Positions 1 to 10,368 are shown, numbered from the stretch's first letter. The stretch is DNA of 64,000 nt from Candidatus Parabacteroides intestinigallinarum (GCA_019114945.1 DXEN01000010.1:1-64000), one strand, 5' to 3'. The notes: generated by a model not told the origin, from the sequence alone. A program made the numbers and translations.

Positions 1-1575
1 GCCAATATGCTGAAGCCGGCGCTGGCCCGCGGCGAGATACAATGCATCGGGGCGACCACGCTCGACGAGTACCGCAAGAACATCGAGAAGGACGGCGCGC
101 TGGAGCGACGCTTCCAGAAGGTCATCGTCGACCCGACCACGGCGGAGGAGACCTTGCAGATACTGCGCAACATCAAGCCCCGCTACGAGGAGCACCACAA
201 CGTGGTGTACACCGAGGAGGCACTGCGGGCGTGTGTCAAATTGACAGAACGATACATCAGCGACCGGAATTTCCCCGACAAGGCCATCGACGCCCTGGAC
301 GAGGCCGGCTCGCGCGTACATATATCTAATATCGTCGTCCCGAAAAGCATCGAGGAGCTGGAGGCGAGAATCGAGGAGACCAAGAACGAGAAGCTGGCGG
401 CGGTGAAATCGCAGAACTTCGAGCTGGCCGCCAGCTTCCGCGACCAGGAGCGACGCTACCTCTTGCAGCTGGAAGCGGCGAAGGCCAAATGGGAACAAGA
501 GCTGCAGGAGCACAAGGAGACCGTCGACGAGGACAAGATAGCCGAGGTGGTAGCCATGATGTCCGGCGTGCCGGTGCAGCGCATCGCCAAGGCCGAGAAC
601 GTGAAACTGCTCGAGATGACCGACGTGCTGCGCAGCAAGGTCGTGGGGCAGGACGAGGCCGTGCGCAAGATCGTGAAGGCGATACAACGCAACCGCGTCG
701 GGCTGAAAGACCCCAACAAGCCCATCGGCACCTTCATGTTCCTCGGGCCTACCGGCGTGGGAAAGACGCACCTCGCCAAGAAGCTGGCGGAGTACCTGTT
801 CGACTCGGCCGACGCGCTCATCCGAATCGACATGAGCGAGTACCTGGAGAAATTCGCCGTCTCGCGGCTCATCGGGGCGCCTCCGGGATACGTGGGCTAC
901 GAGGAGGGCGGACAGCTGACGGAGAAGGTGCGGCGCAAGCCCTACTCGGTGGTGCTGCTCGACGAGATAGAGAAGGCGCACCCCGACGTGTTCAACCTGC
1001 TGCTGCAAGTGCTGGACGAGGGACGGCTGACCGATAGCCTCGGCCGACGGATCGACTTCAAGAACACCATCCTCATCATGACCTCCAACATCGGCACGCG
1101 CCAGCTGAAGGACTTCGGGCGGGGCGTGGGATTCAACACCCAGCTGGCGGGCGACGTGGACAAGGACTTCTCGCGCGGCGTGATACAGAAGGCGCTCAAC
1201 AAGGCGTTCGCCCCCGAGTTCCTGAACCGCGTCGACGACATCATCATGTTCGACCAGCTGGACAAGGAGGCCATCCACAAGATTATCGACATCGAGCTGC
1301 AGGGCCTCTACCAACGGGTAAGCGGGCTGGGCTACGAGCTCTCCATCACCGACGCCGCCAAGGACTTCATCGCCACGAAGGGCTACGACGTGCAGTTCGG
1401 CGCCCGCCCGCTGAAGCGGGCCATCCAGAAATACCTGGAGGACGAGATGGCCGAGATGATTATCCGCGCCTCCGTGGGCGAGGGCGACACCATCGTCGTC
1501 GACTTCGACAGCGCCGGGCAGCAAATCGTCACCGCCGTGCGCAAGAGGGAGACGAACGCGATCAGCGAGCCCTAA
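1..1575 (+). CDS. clpC: ATP-dependent Clp protease ATP-binding subunit ClpC, 5'-truncated by window edge
   Basis: Open from base 1; UVR-like segment, Walker A GPTGVGKT, ClpC/B D2 motifs ([40 protein letters not shown]). Confidence 0.93.
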   Translation, partial: ANMLKPALARGEIQCIGATTLDEYRKNIEKDGALERRFQKVIVDPTTAEETLQILRNIKPRYEEHHNVVYTEEALRACVKLTERYISDRNFPDKAIDALDEAGSRVHISNIVVPKSIEELEARIEETKNEKLAAVKSQNFELAASFRDQERRYLLQLEAAKAKWEQELQEHKETVDEDKIAEVVAMMSGVPVQRIAKAENVKLLEMTDVLRSKVVGQDEAVRKIVKAIQRNRVGLKDPNKPIGTFMFLGPTGVGKTHLAKKLAEYLFDSADALIRIDMSEYLEKFAVSRLIGAPPGYVGYEEGGQLTEKVRRKPYSVVLLDEIEKAHPDVFNLLLQVLDEGRLTDSLGRRIDFKNTILIMTSNIGTRQLKDFGRGVGFNTQLAGDVDKDFSRGVIQKALNKAFAPEFLNRVDDIIMFDQLDKEAIHKIIDIELQGLYQRVSGLGYELSITDAAKDFIATKGYDVQFGARPLKRAIQKYLEDEMAEMIIRASVGEGDTIVVDFDSAGQQIVTAVRKRETNAISEP

Positions 1576-1583
1576 GCGGCAAG

Positions 1584-1633
1584 AGAGAGGGCGCGTGCCA
1601 ATACCCAATTTCGGCACGCGCCCTCTCTTTTTC
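1584..1633 (+). terminator. Intrinsic terminator after clpC
   Basis: 16-bp perfect stem AGAGAGGGCGCGTGCC / GGCACGCGCCCTCTCT followed by TTTTT. Confidence 0.85.
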
Positions 1634-1646
1634 TATTCCGCCCCCG

Positions 1647-2135
1647 TTAAATCTCGGAGGGCGAATCGGTTTCCTCCTCCCCTTCGTCGGGGGGCAGCAG
1701 GCCCTTGGCCTTCAGGTACGAGTTCTTGGAGCCGTACTTCACGCCGTCCTCGATGATGCCCTCCAGCTCGAAGGTGGCGCCGGCGATGGCGTCCTTCAGC
1801 GCCTTCGAGGGGGAGAAGACGAGCTTCGCGCTCTTGATCATCGTCGTAGGGTCGAAATCGTTCATATCCTCCACGCCCACGCTGCCAAACGAGAGGCGCA
1901 GCCGCCCGAGGTCGCCTATCGACACCGAGATGCCGCTCAGGAGCAACGGCAGCAGCTTCTCGCTCGCCACCTCCATCACGTGTTTGAACTCGCCTTTCGA
2001 CAGTGTCGTGTCCGCCACCGCCATCCGGGCCGTCTCGTCCGTATCCATCGCGCCCTTCGAGGCGGGAACGGCATACCATTTCACCGTTTTCGTCTGCGGG
2101 TCTTTCCGCTTCGCGAGATTGTAGTTCGCTTTCAT
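1647..2135 (-). CDS. HU-family DNA-binding protein (Bacteroidetes HU-like)
   Basis: MKANYNLAKRKDPQTKTVKWYAVPASKGAMDTDETARMAVADTTLSKGEFKHVMEVASEKL; typical of the HU-like family in this phylum. Confidence 0.8.
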   Translation of the reverse strand: MKANYNLAKRKDPQTKTVKWYAVPASKGAMDTDETARMAVADTTLSKGEFKHVMEVASEKLLPLLLSGISVSIGDLGRLRLSFGSVGVEDMNDFDPTTMIKSAKLVFSPSKALKDAIAGATFELEGIIEDGVKYGSKNSYLKAKGLLPPDEGEEETDSPSEI

Positions 2136-2208
2136 GATATTGAAGTTAAATTATTAATAATAAAGATATTACGTCACTTTCTGCTTTTCCTTCGGGAAGC
2201 GTCCGGAG

Positions 2209-2372
2209 AAACACCTGCGTGTAGTCGCCGCTACACCTGCGTGTAGTCGCCGCTACACCTGCGTGTAGTTCGCGCTACACCTGCGTGTAGCTCCGGCTAC
2301 ACCTGCGTGTAGTTCCGGCTACACCCGCGTGTAGTTCCGGCTACACCCGCGTGCGGCTCCGGCCACCCGCCC
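2209..2372. repeat. Array A: 22-nt tandem palindromic repeat
   Basis: CTACACCTGCGTGTAG + 6-nt linker; unit starts 2209 (degenerate), 2231, 2253, 2275, 2297, 2319, 2341, 2363: constant 22-nt step. Confidence 0.95.
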
Positions 2373-2525
2373 GGGCGGGCGCCGGGGCACCCTCGCTCCT
2401 CTCCTTGTACCTGTTCATATACGCTTCGCTTATGGGCGTAAATGTAAGGAAAAATATTCAAAGAACGATGAAAAACGGGCGATGAATGATAAATTATGAT
2501 GGCCTCGCGGCTACGTGGCGCCCGG

Positions 2526-3302
2526 TCAGAGGTCGGCGATAATCGCCATCGCCTCCTCGGGGATGTCGGTGGAGAGGAAATCGGTGCCCAGCCGCGCTAT
2601 CTCGCGAATCTCCTCCGCGTCGTCCACCGTCCAGACGTTCGTCTTCAGCCCCAGCGCGTGGGCTTCCTCGAACCACTCCGGGCGCTCCAGCATTACCTTA
2701 TAATAATAGTTGATGCCCGTGAAGCCGAATTCCTTGACCTGCAGGGGTATCAAGTCGCCGCTCAGGTAGTAGACCGGCATATCCGGGGCGAGGCGGCGCA
2801 GCTCCTTGGCGGCCTCCAGGTTGAAGGTGATGAACTCCACGCGCTTCTCCATGCCGTGCTTCCGCACGGTCTCGACGGCTACGCGGGCCGCCTGGCGGTT
2901 CCGCTCGGGCGCGGCGTCGGTCTTCAGCTCGTAAATCAGCTGGAGGCCCTCCAGCTCCTTGCCTTTTTCCAAATATTGGTCCAAGGTGGGCAGGGTCTCG
3001 CCGTTCGGCAGGCGGATGTCCTTGATGCTGTCGTAGGGCACTTGGGGGATGAAGACGCCTTTCCGGATCTCTACCTCGTGGCAGACCACGGGCACGTCGT
3101 CCGCCGTCAGGTGCACGTCGAACTCGGAGCCGTAGCAGCCTATCTCGTGCGCCTTCACCAGCGAGGCGATGGAGTTTTGCGCCGAGCCCTCGCATTGCCA
3201 GTAGCCGCGGTGGGCGATGACCTTGGGTTTCTCTACCGGCCGCGCGCAGGAGAGGGCGAGCAGCCAGCCAAGTAATAACAGATGTAATTGGATTGTTCTC
3301 AT
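2526..3302 (-). CDS. Glycerophosphodiester phosphodiesterase family lipoprotein
   Basis: Lipoprotein-like signal (LLALSCARP), AHRGYWQCEGSAQNSIASL motif of GDPD. Confidence 0.85.
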   Translation of the reverse strand: MRTIQLHLLLLGWLLALSCARPVEKPKVIAHRGYWQCEGSAQNSIASLVKAHEIGCYGSEFDVHLTADDVPVVCHEVEIRKGVFIPQVPYDSIKDIRLPNGETLPTLDQYLEKGKELEGLQLIYELKTDAAPERNRQAARVAVETVRKHGMEKRVEFITFNLEAAKELRRLAPDMPVYYLSGDLIPLQVKEFGFTGINYYYKVMLERPEWFEEAHALGLKTNVWTVDDAEEIREIARLGTDFLSTDIPEEAMAIIADL

Positions 3303-3400
3303 TTGTATCTTCTCTTTTCTTTTTTCTATCGAACGGCAGAGACGCCATCATATGACGTCTCTACGATTCTATATGTTCTTGGTTCCTATCTTGATTGGGC

Positions 3401-5092
3401 TTATCGCTTCAGGTTCGGGGCCAGCGTCTTGTCCGTGGAAGGATACTCCACGTAGGCGCGGCTGTCGTCCCACGCGCCGGATATCGCGAGGCGCTCCTTC
3501 ACGTAGACGGGGCCTGTCACCATGTCGGCCTTATCGGGGTTCTCCTTCAGCCACTGCTCGGTGACCTCTATCTCCGGGTTCCTCAGGCGGTACTCGAAGT
3601 GGTCTTTCAGGCGGTTCATCCGCCGCTGGTCGTGGTAGCGGGTGGCGATGTTGCCGCGGTAATAGCCGGCTATCTCCCAACCGTGCTCGTTGTAGGCGGC
3701 CTCGGCCAGCTCCTCGTAGCCGAGGGTCGAGGGGTAGACGTTGTACGACGCGTCGTTGTAGTGCCCGTCCGCGCGGCGGCGCACGGTGTTCAGCAGCTCG
3801 ATGGCCAGCGCCTTATCGCCCTGCCCGGAGCGGCCCACGGCCTCGGCGTACCACAGGTATACCTGCGAGAGGCGGATGCACACGGCGGTCTTGTTGCCCC
3901 AGTAGTTGGTCTGCTGGTTGCAGGCGATGGTCTGGTCGTACTCCACCTCGTCGTTGCAGAAGGCGTCCACCAGGTAGTAGGGGTTGTTGCAGTTGGTCAC
4001 GTTCTCGTAAAACCAAGGCACCACCTTCTGGTCGCGGGTGTGGTAGTACACGTCGCCGAATACCGCTTTCTTGCGGGGCCCGGCGGGATAATCGAGCCAG
4101 AACTTGACCTCCGCCCGCACGTCGCTCCAGCCGCCGGCCTCCTCCGGTATGCCGGTGGGCGTGCGTGCCGCCTGCGAGGAGTCCTGGTTGCCGAAGTTGC
4201 GCGAGAAATGCACCGGCAGGAGGTTCTCCACCTGCGCCAGGTTGTACTGCCGGGAGTATATCTTCCAATACTCGTCGAACAGTCGGTACGGGTACGTCCC
4301 GTTGTCGCAGCCATCGATTACCTCCTTCGCCTTGCCCGCCGCCAGCGCGTAATACTCGGCGCCACCGTTGAGGGGCCATCCCGCCATCGTCAGGTAGACT
4401 TGCGCCAGCGCCGCTTTCGCCGCCGCCTGGCTGGCGATGGAGTTCAGCCCGTTCATGCTCCAAGGGGCCGACGAGAACTGGGCGGGCAGGTTCTCCTCGG
4501 CATATCGCAAGTCCGCCACGATGAAGTCGTACACCTCCCGCTCGGTGCTGGTGCCGATGTTCATATCCAGCTCATCTTTCTCGATGATGGGCAGCGACCC
4601 CCACGCCCGCACCAGGTTGAAGTAGGCGAACGCCCGCCAGAAGCGGCCCTCGCCGATGGCCATGTCAATCTCCTCCTGGCTCACCTCCGGCGTATTCGCC
4701 ACGCCGTTGATAATGAAGTTGGAAGCCTTGATGATGTTCCACCACGGCGCCCAGCAGCCGATGGTGGTATTGAGCAACATGGCGTTCGCGTCGTTGGCGA
4801 CGAACTGGTCGAAGTCGCCGAACTGCGACTTGCTGATGATGCTGGTCAAGTCGTCGCCCGCTATCACCGGCGTGGCGTCGCTGATGTACATCGTCGCCAT
4901 CTTGATTTGGTAGTACAACGCGTTGATGGAGCCTTCCAGGTCCGATCGCTCGGTGAAGGCGCTCAAGTTGGTCATCTGTCCCTTCGGGTCTTCCTCCAGG
5001 AAGTCGGAGCAAGCAGGAAACAGGCCGAGGACGGCGCATAAACCCGCCGCCGCGATTGTATGCTTATATGCTTTCATATCGATACGTCTCAT
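3401..5092 (-). CDS. RagB/SusD family nutrient uptake outer membrane lipoprotein
   Basis: Lipoprotein signal, SusD-like sequence, adjacent to SusC. Confidence 0.9.
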   Translation of the reverse strand: MRRIDMKAYKHTIAAAGLCAVLGLFPACSDFLEEDPKGQMTNLSAFTERSDLEGSINALYYQIKMATMYISDATPVIAGDDLTSIISKSQFGDFDQFVANDANAMLLNTTIGCWAPWWNIIKASNFIINGVANTPEVSQEEIDMAIGEGRFWRAFAYFNLVRAWGSLPIIEKDELDMNIGTSTEREVYDFIVADLRYAEENLPAQFSSAPWSMNGLNSIASQAAAKAALAQVYLTMAGWPLNGGAEYYALAAGKAKEVIDGCDNGTYPYRLFDEYWKIYSRQYNLAQVENLLPVHFSRNFGNQDSSQAARTPTGIPEEAGGWSDVRAEVKFWLDYPAGPRKKAVFGDVYYHTRDQKVVPWFYENVTNCNNPYYLVDAFCNDEVEYDQTIACNQQTNYWGNKTAVCIRLSQVYLWYAEAVGRSGQGDKALAIELLNTVRRRADGHYNDASYNVYPSTLGYEELAEAAYNEHGWEIAGYYRGNIATRYHDQRRMNRLKDHFEYRLRNPEIEVTEQWLKENPDKADMVTGPVYVKERLAISGAWDDSRAYVEYPSTDKTLAPNLKR

Positions 5093-8000
5093 TTAAAATC
5101 CTAATTTAAGTGTGAATGTGAATGTCCGTGTAGACGGGTAGTTGCCCATATCCAAGCCTACTTCCGTATCGCTGGTGGATTCGGAGGTCTCCGGGTCCAT
5201 GCCCTTGTACTTGGTGATGGTGAACAGGTTCTGCGCGCTGAATCCGATGGACACGTCGGCGAAACGGGTCTGCTTCTTCGGGAACAGGTACGAGATGCTC
5301 ACGTTCTGCAGGCGCAGGAAGTCGGCGTCCTCCAGCCATTGCGTGGAGCGGGAGAGCACGCGGCTCTCGGAGTTCTTGCTGCTGGCGAACTCCGCCCGGC
5401 TCTTGTCCGCCACGACGTCCCAGCTGTTGTAATAGCCATCGCGCGAGGTGATGAATCGGCCGAAGGCGTTCATCGTGCTGGTCGACATACGCACCATGTT
5501 CAAACGCTGGAAGCCTGTGCTGCCCCGGAAGAAGATATTCATCTCCCAGTTCTTGTAGCGCAGGGTGTTGTTCCAGCCGAAGTTCCATTTCGGGATGGGG
5601 TTGCCGGTGACGACGCGATCCTCGTCCGACGGCGATGTGGTGACGCCGCCGTCCTTGGTACGGTACAGGTTGGCGCCGTTGTCGTCGATGCCCGCCCATT
5701 CCCACAAGTGGAAATTACTGATGGGCAGCCCTTCCTCCATATAATAGACGTCCTCTATCAAGCCGTTGTTGCGGCCCGCGTCCGGTATGAGGAACTCCTC
5801 TCCGCCCAGGTTGGTCACCTCCGTCTTCAAGGAAGAGGCGGTCAGTATGGTCTGCCACTCGAAGTCTTTCGTCCGCACGGGATAGGCCGTCGCCGAGAGC
5901 TCCACGCCGGTGCTGTACATCTCGCCCACGTTGTCCCAATACGAGCCGCCGCCGTAGAACATCGGTATGCTCTTCTGGAACAGCAAATCCTTCGTATTCT
6001 TCCGGTACCAGTCGATGGTGAGGCTCAGGCGCTGGTCCAGCAAGGTGGCGTCCACGCCTACGTCGAACGAGTAGGTCTTCTCCCACGTCAGGTCCGGCGA
6101 GGCGTAGGTGTTCAGCCAGAAACCGGGATAAAGCGTCTCCATGCCATACGTGTAGTTGGCGAGCGTCAGCAGTCCCAGCGTGCCGTACGTCCCGATCGCC
6201 TGGTTGCCGGTCGCCCCCACGCTGGCGCGCAGCTTCAGTTGCTGGAACAAGTCCTGCTCCTTCATGAACTCCTCCTCCGATACATTCCACGCCAAGGCGC
6301 CCGAGGGGAAGTAGCCCCATTTATTGTTGATGAACTTCGAGGAGCCATCGGCACGCAACGTGGCGGTGGCGTAATAGCGGTTCTTATAGTTGTACATCAC
6401 CCGGCCGAAGGCGGACACCATCTGCTCCTTCGTATAGGAGGTAGAGCCGCTCAAGCCCGATTGCACGGCGCTCACGTTCCAGTAGCCCACCTTCTCCGAC
6501 AGCAAATCGTTGCCGCTCACGCCTACCGTCTTGTATTCTTTCTGATAAATCTCGAACACGCCGGTGGCGGTCAGGCTATGGTCGCCGAATTGCTTCTGGT
6601 ACGTCAGGTTGTTGGTGTTCTGCAACGTGACGGTGCGGTTCATGCTGTTGCTCATGCCGCTGATAGCGCTCGGCCAGGCTTTCGTTGACGTGAAATAGTA
6701 ATTCGAGCCGTTGGTCAAGGCCATCGAGCCCAAGGCGGAGAAGGTCAGTCCGTCGATAATCTTGAACTTCAAGTCCACGTAGCCATTCACGTTATAACGC
6801 TCGGCGTCCGTGTCGCGGGCTTTCAGCAAGCCATAGGGGCTCGCGTTCTGCGAGCTGTACGGGTCGCGCTGGTAAACGCCGTTCTCGTCGGTCAGCTCCA
6901 TCGTAGGCGAATAGTTCGCCATGTCCATCAAGTTGGCGGCCGTGTTGTGCGTCGTCTCTACCGAGCCCTCGATGTTGGTCGTGATGTTCAACCAATTGGT
7001 CACGTCGGAATCCAAATTGGCGCGGAAGCCGTATCGCTTCAGCTTCGACTCCTCCGTCACGCCGGTCTGGTTCAGGAACAGGCCGGAGACGAAATAGCGG
7101 TTCTTCTCGCTTCCGCCGGAGATATTCAACTTATAGTCTTGCGACACGCCCGTCTGGAAAATCAAATCCTGCCAATCGAGGCCCAGCGCTCCCGTCCGGT
7201 AGCCGTTCATCTCCTCCTCCGAGAAACGTGTGTCGGTCATCGCCTCCAGCGCTTGCGCGTACTCATAGGCGCTCAGTTGGTCCAACCGCTTCGGGATGTT
7301 GGAGATACCAATCTCGCCCGACACCGACACGTGCGGCTTACCCGCCTGTCCCCGCTTGGTCGTCACCAAGATGACGCCGTTCGCTCCCCGCGAGCCGTAG
7401 ATGGCGGTCGAGGAAGCGTCCTTCAAAATCTCGATGGAGGCGATATCGTCCGGATTCGTAATCGAAGCGGGTCCGCCGAACACGCCATCAATCACCCACA
7501 GCGGGTCGTTGCCGAAGTTAATGGACGAGACACCGCGGATACGGATATTCGCGTCGGTACCCAATTGCCCACCGGAATACGACGAAGCCTGCACGCCGGC
7601 CACACGCCCTTGCAGGATCTCAGACATTTTCTTGACCGGCTGCGCGTCGAACTGGCTATCGGACACCGAGGTAACCGCGCCCGTCAAGTCGCGTTTCCTC
7701 ACCGTGCCATAACCTACGACCACCACCTCGTCCAGCCGTTGCGTATCCTCTTGCAACTTGACAAGGAGCCGTGTCTGTCCTTCCCGGATGGTAATCTCTT
7801 GCTCCAGATAGCCGATATAACTCACGCTCAATGTAGCGCCCGCCGCGACGGAAAGGCTAAAGTTCCCATCTATATCCGACACGGTACCGTTGCCCGTCCC
7901 CTTCTCGATCACGTTGGCTCCGATAACCGGCTCCCCGTTCGCGTCTACGATTTTCCCGTTAATCTCCCGCGCTTGCTGGGAGACGCGGGGAGCCGTCCCG

Positions 8001-8374
8001 GCCCTCTCCTCCGACAAGATAATGTTAACACCCTCGATGCGGAACGTCAATCCCGTGTTCCGCAACGCCTCCTCCAGCACTTCCCGTACCGGTTTATCCG
8101 CGGCGCGCACGGACACCTTCCGGGTCAAGTCGACATTCCGGTTGGAGATAAACAAATAATCTGTCTGTTCCTCAATCTCGTCCAAAAGCTCCCCGAGCTG
8201 GATCTGGTTCTTGTTCAGGCTGACTTTCGTGTTCTGCGAGTTAGCGGGTCCCGCAAACGCGAAACAAGAACATACGAGTAGAAAGCTGGCTGTCAGTTTC
8301 ATGGTCCTACCAATTGGTTTACTTCCCGGATCTTTTTTCGCATGATAAAGAACCGGATAAAAAAACTTTTTCAT
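5093..8374 (-). CDS. SusC/RagA family TonB-linked outer membrane protein with N-terminal STN and carboxypeptidase-like domains
   Basis: STN-like domain, VIGANVIEKGTGNGTVSDIDGNFSL, plug domain VVVGYGTVRKRDLTGAV, C-terminal beta-barrel strand ending TLKLGF. Confidence 0.95.
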   Translation of the reverse strand: MKKFFYPVLYHAKKDPGSKPIGRTMKLTASFLLVCSCFAFAGPANSQNTKVSLNKNQIQLGELLDEIEEQTDYLFISNRNVDLTRKVSVRAADKPVREVLEEALRNTGLTFRIEGVNIILSEERAGTAPRVSQQAREINGKIVDANGEPVIGANVIEKGTGNGTVSDIDGNFSLSVAAGATLSVSYIGYLEQEITIREGQTRLLVKLQEDTQRLDEVVVVGYGTVRKRDLTGAVTSVSDSQFDAQPVKKMSEILQGRVAGVQASSYSGGQLGTDANIRIRGVSSINFGNDPLWVIDGVFGGPASITNPDDIASIEILKDASSTAIYGSRGANGVILVTTKRGQAGKPHVSVSGEIGISNIPKRLDQLSAYEYAQALEAMTDTRFSEEEMNGYRTGALGLDWQDLIFQTGVSQDYKLNISGGSEKNRYFVSGLFLNQTGVTEESKLKRYGFRANLDSDVTNWLNITTNIEGSVETTHNTAANLMDMANYSPTMELTDENGVYQRDPYSSQNASPYGLLKARDTDAERYNVNGYVDLKFKIIDGLTFSALGSMALTNGSNYYFTSTKAWPSAISGMSNSMNRTVTLQNTNNLTYQKQFGDHSLTATGVFEIYQKEYKTVGVSGNDLLSEKVGYWNVSAVQSGLSGSTSYTKEQMVSAFGRVMYNYKNRYYATATLRADGSSKFINNKWGYFPSGALAWNVSEEEFMKEQDLFQQLKLRASVGATGNQAIGTYGTLGLLTLANYTYGMETLYPGFWLNTYASPDLTWEKTYSFDVGVDATLLDQRLSLTIDWYRKNTKDLLFQKSIPMFYGGGSYWDNVGEMYSTGVELSATAYPVRTKDFEWQTILTASSLKTEVTNLGGEEFLIPDAGRNNGLIEDVYYMEEGLPISNFHLWEWAGIDDNGANLYRTKDGGVTTSPSDEDRVVTGNPIPKWNFGWNNTLRYKNWEMNIFFRGSTGFQRLNMVRMSTSTMNAFGRFITSRDGYYNSWDVVADKSRAEFASSKNSESRVLSRSTQWLEDADFLRLQNVSISYLFPKKQTRFADVSIGFSAQNLFTITKYKGMDPETSESTSDTEVGLDMGNYPSTRTFTFTLKLGF

Positions 8375-8515
8375 ACTTTTGTAACCGATTTATTATTAAT
8401 AAGTAATTCATACTATTTGCGAGAGCCGGGAGTCGTTGGCGCGGCTATCCGGCTCTATTCCTTTTTCATGGATTGTATCTATTCTTCCTTTCCCATAGGC
8501 ACATCTCGTTTTTAA

Positions 8516-9448
8516 TTAATGAATATAAATGGTGTTCGTCTCCTCGTCGCGTGTGTATTGGAAAGGGAAATCATAGCGCAGGACACGCAAGGCGTGCTCC
8601 ACCCCATCAGCGATACGGAATTTCCCGCGATAACCCAAGTCTTTTACCTGTTGATTCCGGATAACGATATGTACATCATAATATTTCTCAAGCTCCCGCA
8701 TAATCTCCTCGAATGACTGGCTCTCGATCGTAATAATCCCATCTTTCCAGGAAGAGCCACTCTTGTCGGCCGTTGTCGATACACGCAAGGTATCGCCTAC
8801 CAACTCCGCCGTTTGGCCGGGCGAAAGGTACACCGATTCCGCGTGAGCGGGCTGGTACAGTTTCACTTTCCCCTCATAAAGGGTTGCCTTGAAATCAGCT
8901 TTATCAGCGTACGCCTCCACGTCGAACGTCGTGCCCAGCACCTCTACACAATATTTGTCGGTCCGCACGATAAAAGGCTTCTCGCCTTTCGCGACCTCAA
9001 AATAGGCCTCGCCATCCAATTGAATCTCCCGCTCCCGCTCGGAAAAGACCGCCGGATACCGAAGCGTCGTATTCGCGTTCAACCACACGTTCGTACCATC
9101 GGACAGCTGAAGGTTCGTCCGATTGCCCGCCGGGACATGGACACATTGAAACGTTCGCGCCATGCGGCTCACCCGCTGATGCTCATACACATATCCAATC
9201 AGTAATAGCGACACGACAACAGCCGCTATCCGCAAACTCCAACGAACATAAGCAGGCATCCGCGTCTGTTTGGTCCGCCGGCTCGAAGGACGGTCGGCCA
9301 AAATCGTCGCGTCGAACCGAATCCGCTCCCGAATGAATCGCTTCCGGTTAGCCTCGTCCGCCTCGATCCATTGATGAATCCTTTCTTTCTCCTCCTCGGA
9401 AGCCTGCCCCAAGAAGTAACGTACCAATATATCTTGATTGATTCGCAT
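8516..9448 (-). CDS. FecR family anti-sigma factor (start at MRINQD preferred)
   Basis: FecR core NVWLNANTTLRYPAVFSEREREIQLDGEAYFEVAKGEKPFIV; the ORF extends to 9604 only through array B. Confidence 0.85.
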   Translation of the reverse strand: MRINQDILVRYFLGQASEEEKERIHQWIEADEANRKRFIRERIRFDATILADRPSSRRTKQTRMPAYVRWSLRIAAVVVSLLLIGYVYEHQRVSRMARTFQCVHVPAGNRTNLQLSDGTNVWLNANTTLRYPAVFSEREREIQLDGEAYFEVAKGEKPFIVRTDKYCVEVLGTTFDVEAYADKADFKATLYEGKVKLYQPAHAESVYLSPGQTAELVGDTLRVSTTADKSGSSWKDGIITIESQSFEEIMRELEKYYDVHIVIRNQQVKDLGYRGKFRIADGVEHALRVLRYDFPFQYTRDEETNTIYIH

Positions 9449-9538
9449 CTTTTTCCCTGTTTTCATTAATAGAGCAACCGAGGCATGAAAAATCCCAACC
9501 TCAAACCCGAAAATCTTTCGATAACGTTCGAACAACTT

Positions 9539-9604
9539 GTTCCATGGGCATGGCACAACCTGTCTCATAGGCATGGCACAATGTGTATCATGCCCATGGA
9601 ACAC
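9539..9604. repeat. Array B: 23-nt period, core ATGGGCAT/ATGCCCAT
   Basis: Cores at 9544, 9567 (ATAGGCAT), 9590; outer units form an inverted repeat TGTTCCATGGGCATG / CATGCCCATGGAACA. Confidence 0.85.
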
Positions 9605-9621
9605 TTTGTTTCACCCGTATA

Positions 9622-10209
9622 TTAATTCAGGAACAGAAGAAGCAAGGGGATATAATCTTTCAGTTTTCGGGAAAGGCAATCATTCGCCTTATGGATATGA
9701 TAATCCACTTTCTGTTGCGACACGCCCAACGATTCGGCGATCTCTTTCCGGGATTTGTTTCGCAGCCGGTTGAGGACGAAAATCTCACGGGTCTGTTCGG
9801 GCAGCTCGTCGAGCGCTTTCATCACGATCCGCGTAATATCTTTGGAAAAAATAGCGCTATAACTCGCGTCCTCCAGCGTCTGTATGCGGGTCGCGATCTC
9901 CCAGTCATACAACTCCGTATAGTTCTTTCCGTACTCAATCTCAATCTGAAGATGCTTCAGGTAGTTCAGGCATTTGTTCTTGACAGAAAGCAGAATATAT
10001 CCCAACACGTCCGTATCGGCGGGCAACCGGCGCTTGTTCTCCCAATAATACAGCAATGCGTCGTGTGTCATGTCCTCGGCGGTAGGTAGATCGTTGACAT
10101 AATAGTACGCATACCGTACGAACCGGTCGAAATAATTGTTATAGAACCGGCCGAAATTCGTTTCCGACTCAACATCGAATGGAGTTATTTTCGTTCTATA
10201 CTTTTCCAA
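9622..10209 (-). CDS. RNA polymerase ECF-type sigma-70 factor
   Basis: FDRFVRYAYYYVNDLPTAEDMTHDALLYYWENK; sigma-70 region 4 LPEQTREIFVLNRLRNKSRKEIAESLGVSQQKVDYHIHKA. Confidence 0.92.
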   Translation of the reverse strand: MEKYRTKITPFDVESETNFGRFYNNYFDRFVRYAYYYVNDLPTAEDMTHDALLYYWENKRRLPADTDVLGYILLSVKNKCLNYLKHLQIEIEYGKNYTELYDWEIATRIQTLEDASYSAIFSKDITRIVMKALDELPEQTREIFVLNRLRNKSRKEIAESLGVSQQKVDYHIHKANDCLSRKLKDYIPLLLLFLN

Positions 10210-10237
10210 GATAAATGCCCTTCACGTTTTCGCGGGA

Positions 10238-10245
10238 CAAATATA
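10238..10245 (-). promoter_or_regulatory. Bacteroidetes -7 box (TATATTTG) for the ECF sigma gene
   Basis: CAAATATA on + strand upstream of the minus-strand gene. Confidence 0.6.
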
Positions 10246-10368
10246 GGTATATTATGATAATGTTTTATTACATTATTATGACTATTCGCGACCGATAAAG
10301 CTACCTTATAAAAAAACTCCCATAATCACGAGGATTACAGGAGTTTCTATTTCTATAGAAGGAATCGA

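Noticed and set aside
489-1037. 182-aa plus ORF overlapping clpC
   Set aside because: Frame-shifted shadow of clpC with Arg/Gly-rich composition.
2209-2372. CRISPR array interpretation (also arrays D, E, G, H)
   Set aside because: Units are contiguous 22-41-nt tandem repeats with no unique 30-40-nt spacers and no cas genes nearby.
3395-8281. Long plus-strand ORFs (548, 449, 444 aa) antisense to susD/susC
   Set aside because: Low-complexity V/L/R/H-rich translations opposite well-identified genes; artefacts of high GC at third codon positions.
8410-8460. GAGCCGG...CCGGCTC hairpin between fecR and susC as a terminator
   Set aside because: No T-tract in the direction of transcription; could only be an intercistronic processing hairpin.
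9449-9604. N-terminal extension of FecR (MFHGHDTHCAMPMRQ...)
   Set aside because: Encoded by array B; FecR homology begins after MRINQD.
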